Of a DNA stretch of 40,809 nt, positions 11,001-19,400 are shown piece after piece. Source of the stretch: Paenibacillus anaericanus (GTDB lineage: Bacteria > Bacillota > Bacilli > Paenibacillales > Paenibacillaceae); contig NZ_RZNY01000037.1 in NCBI RefSeq assembly GCF_003994475.1, positions 1 to 40,809 on the forward strand, given 5' to 3'. Numbering within the stretch: the stretch's first letter is position 1; each line of letters begins with the position of its first letter. The position numbers were made by a program, and so were the translations under genes. Below the pieces are notes generated by a model, which worked only from the letters and a program-made list of their open reading frames with translations, ran no database searches and was not told the origin of the DNA.

Positions 11001-12141
11001 GATTCATCCTGACTCGAAGCTAAGGCTGGAAGTATTCGATCATGCCTTGGACAATCAAATCGACCGATTGATTCGGGATTTTGTCCGCCCATTTCGCTTA
11101 TCTGAGCCTCCGCTGCTGAGGGCTGGCTTCATTCGAACCGTCTCCGGCAAGCAAATCGTGCTAATAGATATGCATCATATCATCTCCGATGGCGTATCGC
11201 TGGGTAATCTGATTCATGATTTCGCGAGGGCTTACCGGGGCGAAATCATGCCACCGCTGCGAGTGCAATTTAAGGACTATGTAGTATGGCAGCAGGAACG
11301 ACTCCAATCGGATGCGATGGAGGAGCATAGGCAATTCTGGCTAGATTCGTTCTCTTCACCGGTGCCGAAGTTGAATATGCCAGTGCAGGAGAACCGTTCA
11401 GCTGCGCTGAATGAGGGGGCTGTACTAGCTTTCCGAGGTGATCGGGAACTGCGGCGGAGGCTCACTGAGTACGCATCAGAGAAAGGCGCAACCCTCTTCA
11501 TGGTGCTTTTATCCGCTTATTATGTGCTTTTGTCTAGATACTCGGGGCAGGAGGATATTGTGATCGGTACACCAGTCGCCGGTAGAATCCGCCCTGAGCT
11601 TGAACCGTTGATCGGTATGTTCGTCAACACATTGGCGCTTCGAAGCTTACCGGCTAAGGATAAGTCATTTGACGAGTATGTGACGGAGATCAAGGAGCTG
11701 ACGTTAAACGCGCTGCGGCATCAGGAATATCCATTCGAAATGCTTGTTCAAGAGCTGGATATTCAATTGCAACCCGGCCAGAATCCTCTATTTAACACGA
11801 TGTTTGCCATGCAGAATATGGATCCCTTTCTTTATGAATTCGCAGATGCAGTACTATCTGTTTATCCGTTCGACTTCGGTAAATCGCGGTTTGATTTTAC
11901 ATTGCAAGCACGCGAACTGGACGAAGAGCTGGACTTCACTATCGAATACAAGACCACATTATTCAGTCAGGAAGCGATGGAACGATTATCAACGCATTAC
12001 ATCCGAATTCTTGAGCAGGCTGCAAATAATCCGGAGACGTTGTTGCAGGACATCCGCGTACTCGGAGATGAGGAACGCGCAGTCATAGCTGAGCGTATGC
12101 GCGCCAATCGAAGTCCGGAATTTGCCGAATTTGACTTCTAG
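5002..12141 (+). CDS. Hybrid PKS-NRPS megasynthase: KS-ACP-C-FkbH-PCP-C
   Basis: This protein has 2379 residues; the start follows AGGAGGG. The ketosynthase (about 25-450) has Cys201 in DTACSSSL, His334 in EAHGTGT and His374 in KSNLGH. A linker of about 200 residues ends in a post-AT-like LPSYQFDKYRSW, with no AT, KR, DH or MT, so the unit should stay beta-keto and be served by the discrete AT. A carrier domain (Ser673, LGGDSI) and an intact condensation domain (H864-H865-xxx-D869-G870) follow. The position of an adenylation domain is instead taken by an FkbH-like HAD domain (about 1187-1720). It has D1389-C-D1391-N-T1393 and the family's N-terminal block (RWWTREFKLPVEVQFGGYNQ) and GNAT-like C-terminal part. 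FkbH proteins take 1,3-bisphosphoglycerate to glyceryl-S-carrier. Then come a PCP (Ser1877) and a second intact condensation domain (H2058-H2059, D2063). Predicted role: extend with malonate, esterify to glycerate, pass on to Phe. Confidence 0.92.
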   Translation: MIDLGGFSFDTEEDVTEKMEVKESSLQDIAVIGMSVCLPGADNIDQFWRDLAEGKDFVIPFPNERKLDMNEYAKQVGLDPDHTVFFKGAYLQEIDKFDYKFFCLSPREASLMNPNQRIFLETAWKTIEDAGYGGGQLKGTKTGVYLGYCADAFHDYKRLIESADPSGISIAVPGNLSSIIASRISYLLDLKGPAITVDTACSSSLVAIHLACQALRSGDCDTALAGSVKTLIFPADTGMRIGIESSDGRAKPFDHGSDGTGMGEGTAAVLLKPLARAIADGDSIYAVIKGSAVNQDGSSIGISAPNVTAQEEVIVEAWMNAGIDPETISYIEAHGTGTKLGDPIEIEGINRAFRRYTSRRQFCAIGAVKSNLGHLDNAAGIVGFVKACLSLNNKQLPPSLHFNRPNVSIDFIESAVYVNRKLADWEDEGHPRRCGVSSFGLSGTNCHVVLEEAQDGHYTDALGHIPYSQEEHLFTLSAQSLSSLSRLVVSYVEMLARVDETWSIRDICYTSNVGRGHYSYRLAFVVNSVGVLRDKLRELQGDSLKLITASPSASTLSSNENLKERSLHEWCELYIGGADIPWRMLYRNGKYRRVHLPSYQFDKYRSWVENTYTLQAIAPVREKVQDLRRAKLTGRSDGQYSQLEQLVGNVWVNVLGFTELNINDHFYSLGGDSILAYQIAVKLTEQIGKPIEVVDVLRCETVLQLAAQLEQQGGSSDLQLAELEEEELSNESIGISKKKYELTSSQLRIFVQEQVGGIGTSYNMPLAFRVRGELNHIELRRALSKLIDRHEALRTIFNMDKGVPEQIIQETAELELERFEGDAGAIGDIITRFVRPFDLKSAPLFRAGLIYCGAEEHVLLIDSHHLVSDGFSTAILVKEFFELYQGKNLATPVYQYRNYVEWHTQFAGSEAMVKQEKFWQNELVNLGSPLRLPLDRPRPSIKTFDGGQVGFRIDELTSERLRTAAASNHTTPNVLLLALYGLAILKYTDQQEVTIGSIVSGRQRPGQENCVGMFINFIPLILRAEPDWSIQQYIEAVKCVTSVYYEHQDVPFERMVDFLQQSVDRSRNPIYDTMLVFHNEYRMTGSDRMSVEGLIFEPIEIEVNTATLDVKLDVFLTREGHLDCKLNFNVELFEERTMLRFIADFQRLIADVLNEPHQLVEDLRLFNEQEAYEMAERRKLNDGPVALVMDKRVVVNATFTSEPIEGHLRWWTREFKLPVEVQFGGYNQVFQQLLSPSDQIEGGNGCRVMLIRFEDLIRQFEKESTVVFEELERQFEDLLRIIQVADKPVPYLFGIFPTATHLGYEDSLIGYIDQLYERWKQVLESIDQVYTVDFREAVRNYSVREVFDPIADRAGHMPFSEEFYAVMGTLLARKVISMYSAPFKVIALDCDNTLWQGVCGEDGPLGVKIEAPHLLLQSWMLERAQDGQLLTLCSKNNEDDVWAVFDQNPQMLLKKEHFAHWAINWFPKSDNLKQMLKDLNIGIDSVVFIDDNPLECSEVMQNAPDVLTIRLPINNRYMSEFLSHIWAWDRMKVTDEDRMRTQLYAEERDRRVERESSSVSLDDFLHGLELRMSMRTVDATEIERASQLMQRTNQFNLNGIRMTAEELNDSRRKDNTWCWVVEASDRFGDYGIVGVVIAASEQLRLRVDRFLLSCRVLGRGIEDAVMSQLKQVAASEGLRGVQLDYRQTNKNNPFFAFLERIGWKTERTVGDNNEETVMIPLERIADCPSYVEVYFELPYEKQRSSDSSQPFSGVDRAGKQTKVVLLTVSDSAQTIAKEDLLGNTECWDPEIHWIPANEVREHDRHLAYLTAISFSHVDRLLELTVYDTSASQALSSRQPFEAPATKTEQRLSELWTELLGSESPSVNDHFFEIGGNSLKAASLVSKIHQAFGVELSISDLFAQSSLSAMAKHIDASDTSGFEAISLSEARKYYPVLSAQKRLFLLHELRGELDEYNMPGVMLVEGHADIEQVEAALQVIVNRHESLRTSFAWVDGEIVQKIHPDSKLRLEVFDHALDNQIDRLIRDFVRPFRLSEPPLLRAGFIRTVSGKQIVLIDMHHIISDGVSLGNLIHDFARAYRGEIMPPLRVQFKDYVVWQQERLQSDAMEEHRQFWLDSFSSPVPKLNMPVQENRSAALNEGAVLAFRGDRELRRRLTEYASEKGATLFMVLLSAYYVLLSRYSGQEDIVIGTPVAGRIRPELEPLIGMFVNTLALRSLPAKDKSFDEYVTEIKELTLNALRHQEYPFEMLVQELDIQLQPGQNPLFNTMFAMQNMDPFLYEFADAVLSVYPFDFGKSRFDFTLQARELDEELDFTIEYKTTLFSQEAMERLSTHYIRILEQAANNPETLLQDIRVLGDEERAVIAERMRANRSPEFAEFDF

Positions 12142-12163
12142 AACATATGAGGAGTGAATTGCA

Positions 12164-15100
12164 ATGAACTTGGATCTGCTGAGTGGGGAACTGGAGGAAT
12201 ACCGGAAGGCCAAAGAGTTCTGGACGGAAATGCTGTCAAGCGAAGTGGAGTTTGAGGTGCTTGCACCTGACCGGATTATGGGTCTACAGCACGCGGATTT
12301 GTTCCGCGAGCATCGTATATCGCTTCCGATCACTACATCTCTTGCGGAGGGGATCCTGAAATGGTCCAGCCGGAAGGATTCGCTCCTGTATGTCATTTTG
12401 CTGTCGGGAATCATGTCTGCGTTAGCTAAACTTAGATCTAATCCAACTGTTATCGTCGGATGCCCGACTATAGCAAACTTTAGTGAAAGCGAAACGGTAG
12501 CGAATCGTTTTCTGCCGATTCGTTTGAACTTGGACGCCAGCCAAACGGTAAAGGAATTATGGAAGGAATTGAATAGGATCGTCACAGCAGCTTATGGCTA
12601 CCAGCATTATCCGATTGATCATGTGCAGCGTGAGCAACTTGTGGAGGCGACCCGTTTGTGTAATGTGGCGTGCGAGCTTGCTCCCATGCATGATCCTTCA
12701 ATTCTTCAAGCTTTAAGGCAGCCTGCAATCAATGGGGCTACATTCTCTTTCATGAAAACGGATGACGAGGTATGGGGCGAGTTGATCTACAACGCCGAAT
12801 TATATACATCAAGTATGATGCAAGCTTTGGCTGACAGCTTTATGCATGTTCTCCAGCAGATGATTGAAAACCCAGATATACAGGTACAGATGCTTTCACT
12901 CGTGAACGAAGATGTACGCAGGCAACTATTAACAGAATTCCAACACAATAAGGGCGAGTTCCCAGTCAATAAGTCTGTGGCCCATTTGTTTGAGGAACAA
13001 GTTACTCTAACGCCAGATCGAACGGCATTAGTCTGCGGAGAAACAATCTTGAGCTACAGAGAACTGAACGCAAGAGCTGACCGGCTAGCCGTGCAGCTTA
13101 ACGAAAATGGTATAAGACCAGGACACGTCATTGGTGTTGTGTGCGATCGGACACCGGATACGGTTACTGCTATGCTTGCGGTGCTGAAGGCGGGGGCGGC
13201 CTATTTACCGATTGATCCCGATTATCCGCAGTCGCGCATCCTTTATATGCTTGAGGATAGCGGTGCGGCTATCCTGATTACTCCGTCCAAATATGTCGAA
13301 CGTATACCGTTTAACGGATGCACCCTGCTCGTTCATTATGATCACTTTGAGATGAACGGTAGCGTGACTCCCATAGACCAAGTAGAGTCGAGACAATGTA
13401 TGGAGAAGGCAGGCATCGCTTATGTCATCTATACCTCCGGTTCAACGGGTATGCCTAAAGGTGTTATGGTGGGCCAACAAGGCATGGCCAACCTACATGC
13501 CTTCTTCGGGAGCGAGCTCGGCATAAGGAATACGGACAGAATCGTGCAGTTCGCAAGCACATCCTTCGACGCTTCTGTATGGGAGATGTTCATGGCTTTA
13601 TTCACTGGTGCGGAGCTTCATTTAATTACAAGAGAAACCATTGAAAGCTATGAGTTGTTTACCGAATATGTTCGTCATTCGGGAATTACTGTTGTGACAC
13701 TTCCACCAACCTATGCTTCGCATCTGGATCCTTCGAAGATGCCAACGCTTCGGATGCTGGTCACGGCTGGATCGGTGTCCGGCCCGGATCTCGCACGACG
13801 CTGGGGGCGACATCTGAACTATATCAATGCGTATGGTCCGACCGAATCGACGATTTGCGCGACGCTCTGGCAGACGGGGAATCCAACTTCTTCGAGGGAA
13901 GACATCAACCCGGATTTCATAACATCGGTACCGATCGGGAAACCAATCTTGAATACCGAGATTTACATCGTAAATCGCGATCATCAGCTATTACCTATCG
14001 GTTTCATGGGTGAAATGTGTATAGGAGGTTTCTCGCTAGCGTTGGGGTATCTTGGCCAGGAGCAACTTACAGCCGAAAGGTTTATCGAGAATCCGTTTAT
14101 ACCCGGCGAAAAAATGTATAAGACCGGAGATTATGCGAAGTGGCTGCCAGACGGCAATATTGATTTCTTGGGCAGGATAGACCATCAAGTGAAAATCCGA
14201 GGCTTCCGGATTGAAACCGGAGAAATCGAAGCACAACTTCTGCAGCATCCGAATATCGGTGAAGCCTTCGTAACGGCCAAACGTGTTATAGACGGCGAAA
14301 CATGGTTGTGCGCGTATATTGCACCATGGAAGGGGAGTGGGGCGGAGGAACTGAAGGAGTGGCTAGCTGAGCGATTGCCTGCCTATATGCTTCCGCAATA
14401 TTACAAGCCGATGGACAAATTACCGCTGACAGCCAGTGGGAAGATTGATACGAAAGCGTTGCCTGAGCCCGCGGCAGATGATCCCGGAGGAACGGATGCC
14501 ACTGATGATTTGAGTGCGACAACGACTCAGCGTAAGCTAGCGAAGCTCTGGAAAGCGACACTCGGCACAAATCGCGTCAGCCTTGATGACCATTATTTCA
14601 ACCGTGGTGGACATTCGCTGAACGCGGCTACGTTGATTATGGAAATTCATAATAATTTTCAGATCCAACTATCGTTACGAAAGCTAATGGAGGTTCCAAC
14701 GCTGCGTGGTATGGCAGAAGTGATCGACCAAAGTCTTGGGTGCGGATTATTGGTGGCGATTGAGCCTGCCCAACACAATGATTTCTACCCGCTTTCTCTG
14801 GCGCAGAAGCGAATCTTTATCTTAAACCAATACGATCCGAAGCAATTAACTTACAACATCCCGGTAGCTCTGCGGATTGAAGGTCCTGTGCAGAGGGAGA
14901 AGCTGCAGAAGGCGATAACCGAATTGGTTCGGAGGCACGAAACGCTCCGTACTTCATTCGTGCTACACGAAGGAAATCCTGTGCAGCATATTCACGCAGA
15001 GCTACCCCTTTGGCTCGGATACAGAAACATTGAAGAGCATGAGCTAAGAGCGGAGCTAATGCAGTTCATCCAACCTTTCGATTTGACGAAGGCGTCGCTC

Positions 15101-16129
15101 TTTAGGGCAAAACTGTTTCGCATCGCCGACAATAGTCATGTTATCTGCTTGGATATGCATCACATCATCTCGGACGGCGTTTCGATGACTGTCTTGATCA
15201 ACGATCTGATGCGTTTGTATCAGGATGAGACGTTGGAGCCATTACGGCTACAGTATAAGGATTTTGCGTGCTGGCAAAATGACATTCTGGAGACGGGGCG
15301 GCTTTCGGAGCAGGAAGCTTTCTGGCTGAGTCAATTCGCAGCCCCTGCCCCGCAGCTGCAAATTCAGACCGACTATCCGCGGCAAGCAAAGAATGAGGGG
15401 GGAGACGAAGCCGTTAAAGCTGTACTTTCGGCTGAGGTTACCCTTAACCTCCATAGGTTGGCGTCTAGTAATAGAGCTACATTATATATGGTGTTGCTAT
15501 CGGCGTACTCTATTCTCTTGTCTATCTATTCCGGACAAAAGGATATTATCGTGGGCACGCCGGTTGCTGGTAGAAGCCGTGCGGAGCTCCAACCTCTGAT
15601 TGGTATGTTCGTCAATATCCTACCGATTCGCAGCCGACCAGAGAATCAGAAGACATATATGGACTACTTAACTGAGATAAAGGAAACGGCACTTTCAGCG
15701 TTCGAGAATCAGGATTTCCCATTCGACAAGCTGGTTCGAAAGCTTAATGTCGCCAGAGATGCGGGGCGTAATCCGCTATTCGAAGCATCGTTTGCCCTAC
15801 AGAATATGAATACGGATATGCCCATAATCGATGGTTTACGGATCGAACCAGTGGATCTCGCCTTCTACCAAGCGAAGTTCGACCTTACGCTATGGGCGGA
15901 GGAAGTGGGAGATGAAATCCACCTGTTGCTCGAATACCGAAATGATCTTTTCAAAAGAAATACCGCAGAGAAGATGCTCTATGACTTGAACAGCGTGATC
16001 GATTATATGATCGAAGATCCGCATAAGTTGCTTGGTGGGATAGATTTGCGAACGAGCGAAGAGAAGGAAGAGCAGGAACGACTGCTAATGGAGCTAGAAG
16101 CAGCGCTGGAATTGGACTTTGAACTTTAG
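12164..16129 (+). CDS. NRPS: half C-A(Phe)-PCP-C
   Basis: This 1321-residue protein starts after AGGAG. Residues 1 to about 255 resemble only the C-terminal lobe of a condensation domain (SLLYVILLSGIMSALAKL, then GELIYNAELYTSSMM), without HHxxxDG. A complete adenylation domain follows (about 270-780; A3 TSGSTGMPKG). Its pocket is nearly identical to GrsA PheA: D469 A470 W473 T512 V533 A535 A556 I564 C565 K760. It should therefore activate phenylalanine. The carrier Ser818 lies in RGGHSL, and the protein ends with an intact condensation domain (H999-H1000-xxx-D1004-G1005). There is no epimerase, so the residue should remain L unless altered elsewhere. The full C domain needed to join Phe to the glyceryl unit is supplied by the end of the previous protein, so each module is split at C/A. 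A MITE-like element begins 12 bp after the stop. Confidence 0.93.
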   Translation: MNLDLLSGELEEYRKAKEFWTEMLSSEVEFEVLAPDRIMGLQHADLFREHRISLPITTSLAEGILKWSSRKDSLLYVILLSGIMSALAKLRSNPTVIVGCPTIANFSESETVANRFLPIRLNLDASQTVKELWKELNRIVTAAYGYQHYPIDHVQREQLVEATRLCNVACELAPMHDPSILQALRQPAINGATFSFMKTDDEVWGELIYNAELYTSSMMQALADSFMHVLQQMIENPDIQVQMLSLVNEDVRRQLLTEFQHNKGEFPVNKSVAHLFEEQVTLTPDRTALVCGETILSYRELNARADRLAVQLNENGIRPGHVIGVVCDRTPDTVTAMLAVLKAGAAYLPIDPDYPQSRILYMLEDSGAAILITPSKYVERIPFNGCTLLVHYDHFEMNGSVTPIDQVESRQCMEKAGIAYVIYTSGSTGMPKGVMVGQQGMANLHAFFGSELGIRNTDRIVQFASTSFDASVWEMFMALFTGAELHLITRETIESYELFTEYVRHSGITVVTLPPTYASHLDPSKMPTLRMLVTAGSVSGPDLARRWGRHLNYINAYGPTESTICATLWQTGNPTSSREDINPDFITSVPIGKPILNTEIYIVNRDHQLLPIGFMGEMCIGGFSLALGYLGQEQLTAERFIENPFIPGEKMYKTGDYAKWLPDGNIDFLGRIDHQVKIRGFRIETGEIEAQLLQHPNIGEAFVTAKRVIDGETWLCAYIAPWKGSGAEELKEWLAERLPAYMLPQYYKPMDKLPLTASGKIDTKALPEPAADDPGGTDATDDLSATTTQRKLAKLWKATLGTNRVSLDDHYFNRGGHSLNAATLIMEIHNNFQIQLSLRKLMEVPTLRGMAEVIDQSLGCGLLVAIEPAQHNDFYPLSLAQKRIFILNQYDPKQLTYNIPVALRIEGPVQREKLQKAITELVRRHETLRTSFVLHEGNPVQHIHAELPLWLGYRNIEEHELRAELMQFIQPFDLTKASLFRAKLFRIADNSHVICLDMHHIISDGVSMTVLINDLMRLYQDETLEPLRLQYKDFACWQNDILETGRLSEQEAFWLSQFAAPAPQLQIQTDYPRQAKNEGGDEAVKAVLSAEVTLNLHRLASSNRATLYMVLLSAYSILLSIYSGQKDIIVGTPVAGRSRAELQPLIGMFVNILPIRSRPENQKTYMDYLTEIKETALSAFENQDFPFDKLVRKLNVARDAGRNPLFEASFALQNMNTDMPIIDGLRIEPVDLAFYQAKFDLTLWAEEVGDEIHLLLEYRNDLFKRNTAEKMLYDLNSVIDYMIEDPHKLLGGIDLRTSEEKEEQERLLMELEAALELDFEL

Positions 16130-16141
16130 AGTATCTATAAG

Positions 16142-16354
16142 TGCGTGTTCAAAAAGATCGGTTTTCAGCACCAAGAAGCTTGGATGAAGGTAGGGACTGA
16201 GGAGCGGAGCTACACGTTTTCGTAGAAAACGACTTCGTAAGCATTTGCCTGTAGTGGGTACGTGAGCACCGGAAGGCCCGGCTGAATTCAAGATTCGATG
16301 CCGAATCAGCTTCTTGAGACACTTCGTGATCAAAAGCGGACTTTTTGAACAACC
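16142..16354. mobile_element. MITE-like element, 213 bp, with 8-bp target duplication
   Basis: This is the only sizeable gap in the biosynthetic operon. It is bounded by direct repeats TCTATAAG at 16134-16141 and 16355-16362. Between them the ends form imperfect inverted repeats of about 30 bp. The left end contains GTTCAAAAAGATCGGTTTTC. The right end, read on the other strand, contains GTTCAAAAAGTCCGCTTTTG. Both are followed inward by CAC and CAAGAAGCT. An internal GTTTTC-GTA-GAAAAC hairpin is also present. It encodes no plausible protein, so it would need a transposase supplied from elsewhere. The family was not identified. Confidence 0.75.
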
Positions 16355-16400
16355 TCTATAAGCATCGCATCCCAATAAGAGGAAGGGGCATGATCTACTC

Positions 16401-19400
16401 ATGAGGTTGACTGAGGAGCAAATAGACAAAGGGAGGCGTTACTGGCTGAATCACTTGTCAGGAGAAATTCCCCGATCGGTTTTACCGGTTCAGTATCCAC
16501 AATCGACTGCTTTTGAACTGGCTACCTATACACTTGAGCTTCCGCGTCATCTGACGATTCAACTGTCAGAGATCACTAAAGGAAAAAAGCTTGCGCTTTA
16601 TGTGGCGCTGTTAGCTGGATTTCTGTCGTGGCTTGGAAAGGTGAATGGAGGTCAGTCGGATATCGCGCTGACGATTCCCGTGCTTCCGCTCCCTTCCGAA
16701 GGCGACTCCATAAGTCACACCGGCATCGTCGTTCGGAATCATGTGCCAAATGATGCCACCTTCAAGGAAATATTGGAACGAGTAAAGTTGACAATAACCG
16801 AAGGGTACAAACATCAATATGTCGAACAACGCGAGTTCATTGAGCAGTTGGGATTACAGCAAGAAGAGGAGTTATCGACACCGCTTGCTTTTGCAATGTC
16901 CGGCCTGCATCATGACGCTGACATTCGTTTGCTATGCGAAGGAAGGCATGAGACCGTTGTTGTAGCAAATAGCTTACCTGACGGAATAAATTTATATTTT
17001 CACTATAATGGCCGATTGTTCGCCCCTGAAGCTATGGAGATCTATGCACGGAGCTATATTTTCTCATTAGAGCAATACCTTAAATCTCCTGACATGTCGA
17101 TATGCGATGCCTTGCTCCTTGGGAAAGAGGAAGGTCAGCATTTGATTAAGGTTTTCAATGATACGGATACAACCTATTCTAGCGAGTTGACGATTCCTGA
17201 ATTATTCGAAAGGCAAGTGTTACTTACTCCAAGCCATGTGGCGGTTTGCTCAGAAGGCATGGAGATGACATATGGCGATCTGAACGAAAGGGCCAACCGG
17301 CTTGCTGGGCTGCTCATAAATCAAGACATTGGTCCAGGCTCGTATGTTGCGGTCATACTGGATCGGTCCGTACAGATGATCATTGGTGTTTTAGGTATTT
17401 TAAAAGCAGGAGCCGCTTATGTACCCATCGAACCGGGATTTCCGAAATCGAGGGTCGAAACGATTCTACGGAGTCTTCCCATTCGGTGCATCGTCACAAA
17501 GACTGCGGTCATGTCGCCTTTTCAAGAGCTGATATGGAAAATAGAGACCCTGCAGGACATCATCTACCTGAACGAAACGACTGCTCAACCGCCTACGGAA
17601 GAGGGGGATGTCCGAATGGCCGGGGCTTTGTGGGATCAGGTTGCCGATAAGGCGGTCGATCGTGTTACGGCGGGCGGATTTATTAGCAGTTACAGCGGTT
17701 TACCCTTCTCAGAAGCGGAGGTGGACGAATATCGTGACCGGGTCGTAGATCTTGCCAGACCTTATATCTCTGCTCAGTCAAGCGTGCTCGAGATCGGTTG
17801 TGGGTCTGGCTTGATCTCCTTCAGTATCGCTCCTCTGGTGAACCGGTTTGTTGGACTCGATCCATCCAAACGGATGTTGGAGATGAATCGCACTAAATCG
17901 ACCGAACTGCGACTTGCGCATACGGAATGGTTGGAAGGTTATGCGCTTCAATTAGAAGGGATGGGTGCAAACAGCTTTGATTTAATCCTCATGGCGAGTA
18001 CAGTACAGTTTTTCCCCGGATACCTTTATTTCGAGCAGGTTGTCCGGGAAGCTATACGTTGTCTCAAGCCGGGCGGGGCACTAATTATCGCTGACGTCAT
18101 GGATTTGCGGCAGAAAGAGATATTTCGAGATAGTCTCGTACAATACAGGATGCAACACGGGATGGCGCCCAATGTAAGAGCGCTCTCCGACCAAGAATTG
18201 TACTGCGACGAGGCTTTCTTCACTGATTTGCAATATCGCATTCCAGACATTGAGCATACAGAGGTCTTGTACAGGCAGGAAGGCTTTGAGAATGAGCTAG
18301 CATTCCGTTACGATGTTGTCGTCCGAAAGGGGATGGATGATAGCCAGGGGAAGGATGACGAGAGCTTTTCCGAAGAAGATGTAATCAGACGTAGTAGGAA
18401 AAGAAGTTGGACGCTGTCTCATTTGGATCGATATTCGGAGTTGAATCCACATACGGGATTAACCTCGGAGCATGTGGCCTATGTAATCTTTACGTCTGGT
18501 ACAACTGGAACGCCTAAGGGCGTGGTCGTCCGCCATCGTCCGGTTATCAATCTCATCGAATGGGTGAATCGGACATTTGCTGTCGGGATCAAGGATCGAT
18601 TGCTATTTGTCACCTCACTTTGCTTCGATCTATCCGTCTATGATATTTTTGGCACACTCGCTTCTGGGGGATCCATTCGGATTGCATCAGAGGAGGAGTT
18701 GTCCGATCGCGAGCTTCTGCTAAAGATTCTTCGGGAGGAGCCGATTACGTTCTGGGATTCCGCGCCGGCAGCCTTGCAACAGCTAGCGACGTTGATGGAA
18801 ATCGATAGTACCCATACTATACCGAATCCAAGCCTGCGTCTTGTATTCCTAAGCGGTGACTGGATTCCGCTGACATTGCCTGATGTTCTAAAGAAGCATT
18901 TTCCAAACGTGCAAGTTGTGGCTCTCGGAGGAGCAACGGAAGCGACAATCTGGTCGAATTACTATCCGATACAGAAGGTGGAGGAGCAATGGGTCAGCAT
19001 TCCGTACGGGACACCGATCCAGAACGCAAGATACTATATTTTGGACGAAGAGCTTGAGCCATGTCCGCCGTTTGTTCCCGGAGATCTGTATATTGGGGGT
19101 GAATGTCTTGCATCGGGGTATACCAATCCACAACTTACGGAGGAACGATTCATTCGTGATCCATATCGTGAGCTGGAGGTTGCTGATGCAAGGATGTACA
19201 GAACTGGTGATTTAGCCAGGTGGTTGCCTGACGGAGTAATTGAATTTCTTGGACGTAGTGATCATCAAGTCAAAATTCGAGGATACCGAATCGAGCTTGG
19301 GGATATTCAAGCGCAGTTGTTGAAGCATCCACATGTGGTTGAAGTTTTGGTTACCGATTGGATGGATTCGCACGGAAGCAAATCTTTATGTGTTTATTAT

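Noticed and set aside
16142..16354. Small genes on the minus strand (67 and 111 residues) between the NRPS genes
   Set aside because: They coincide with the MITE-like element and show no protein family pattern.
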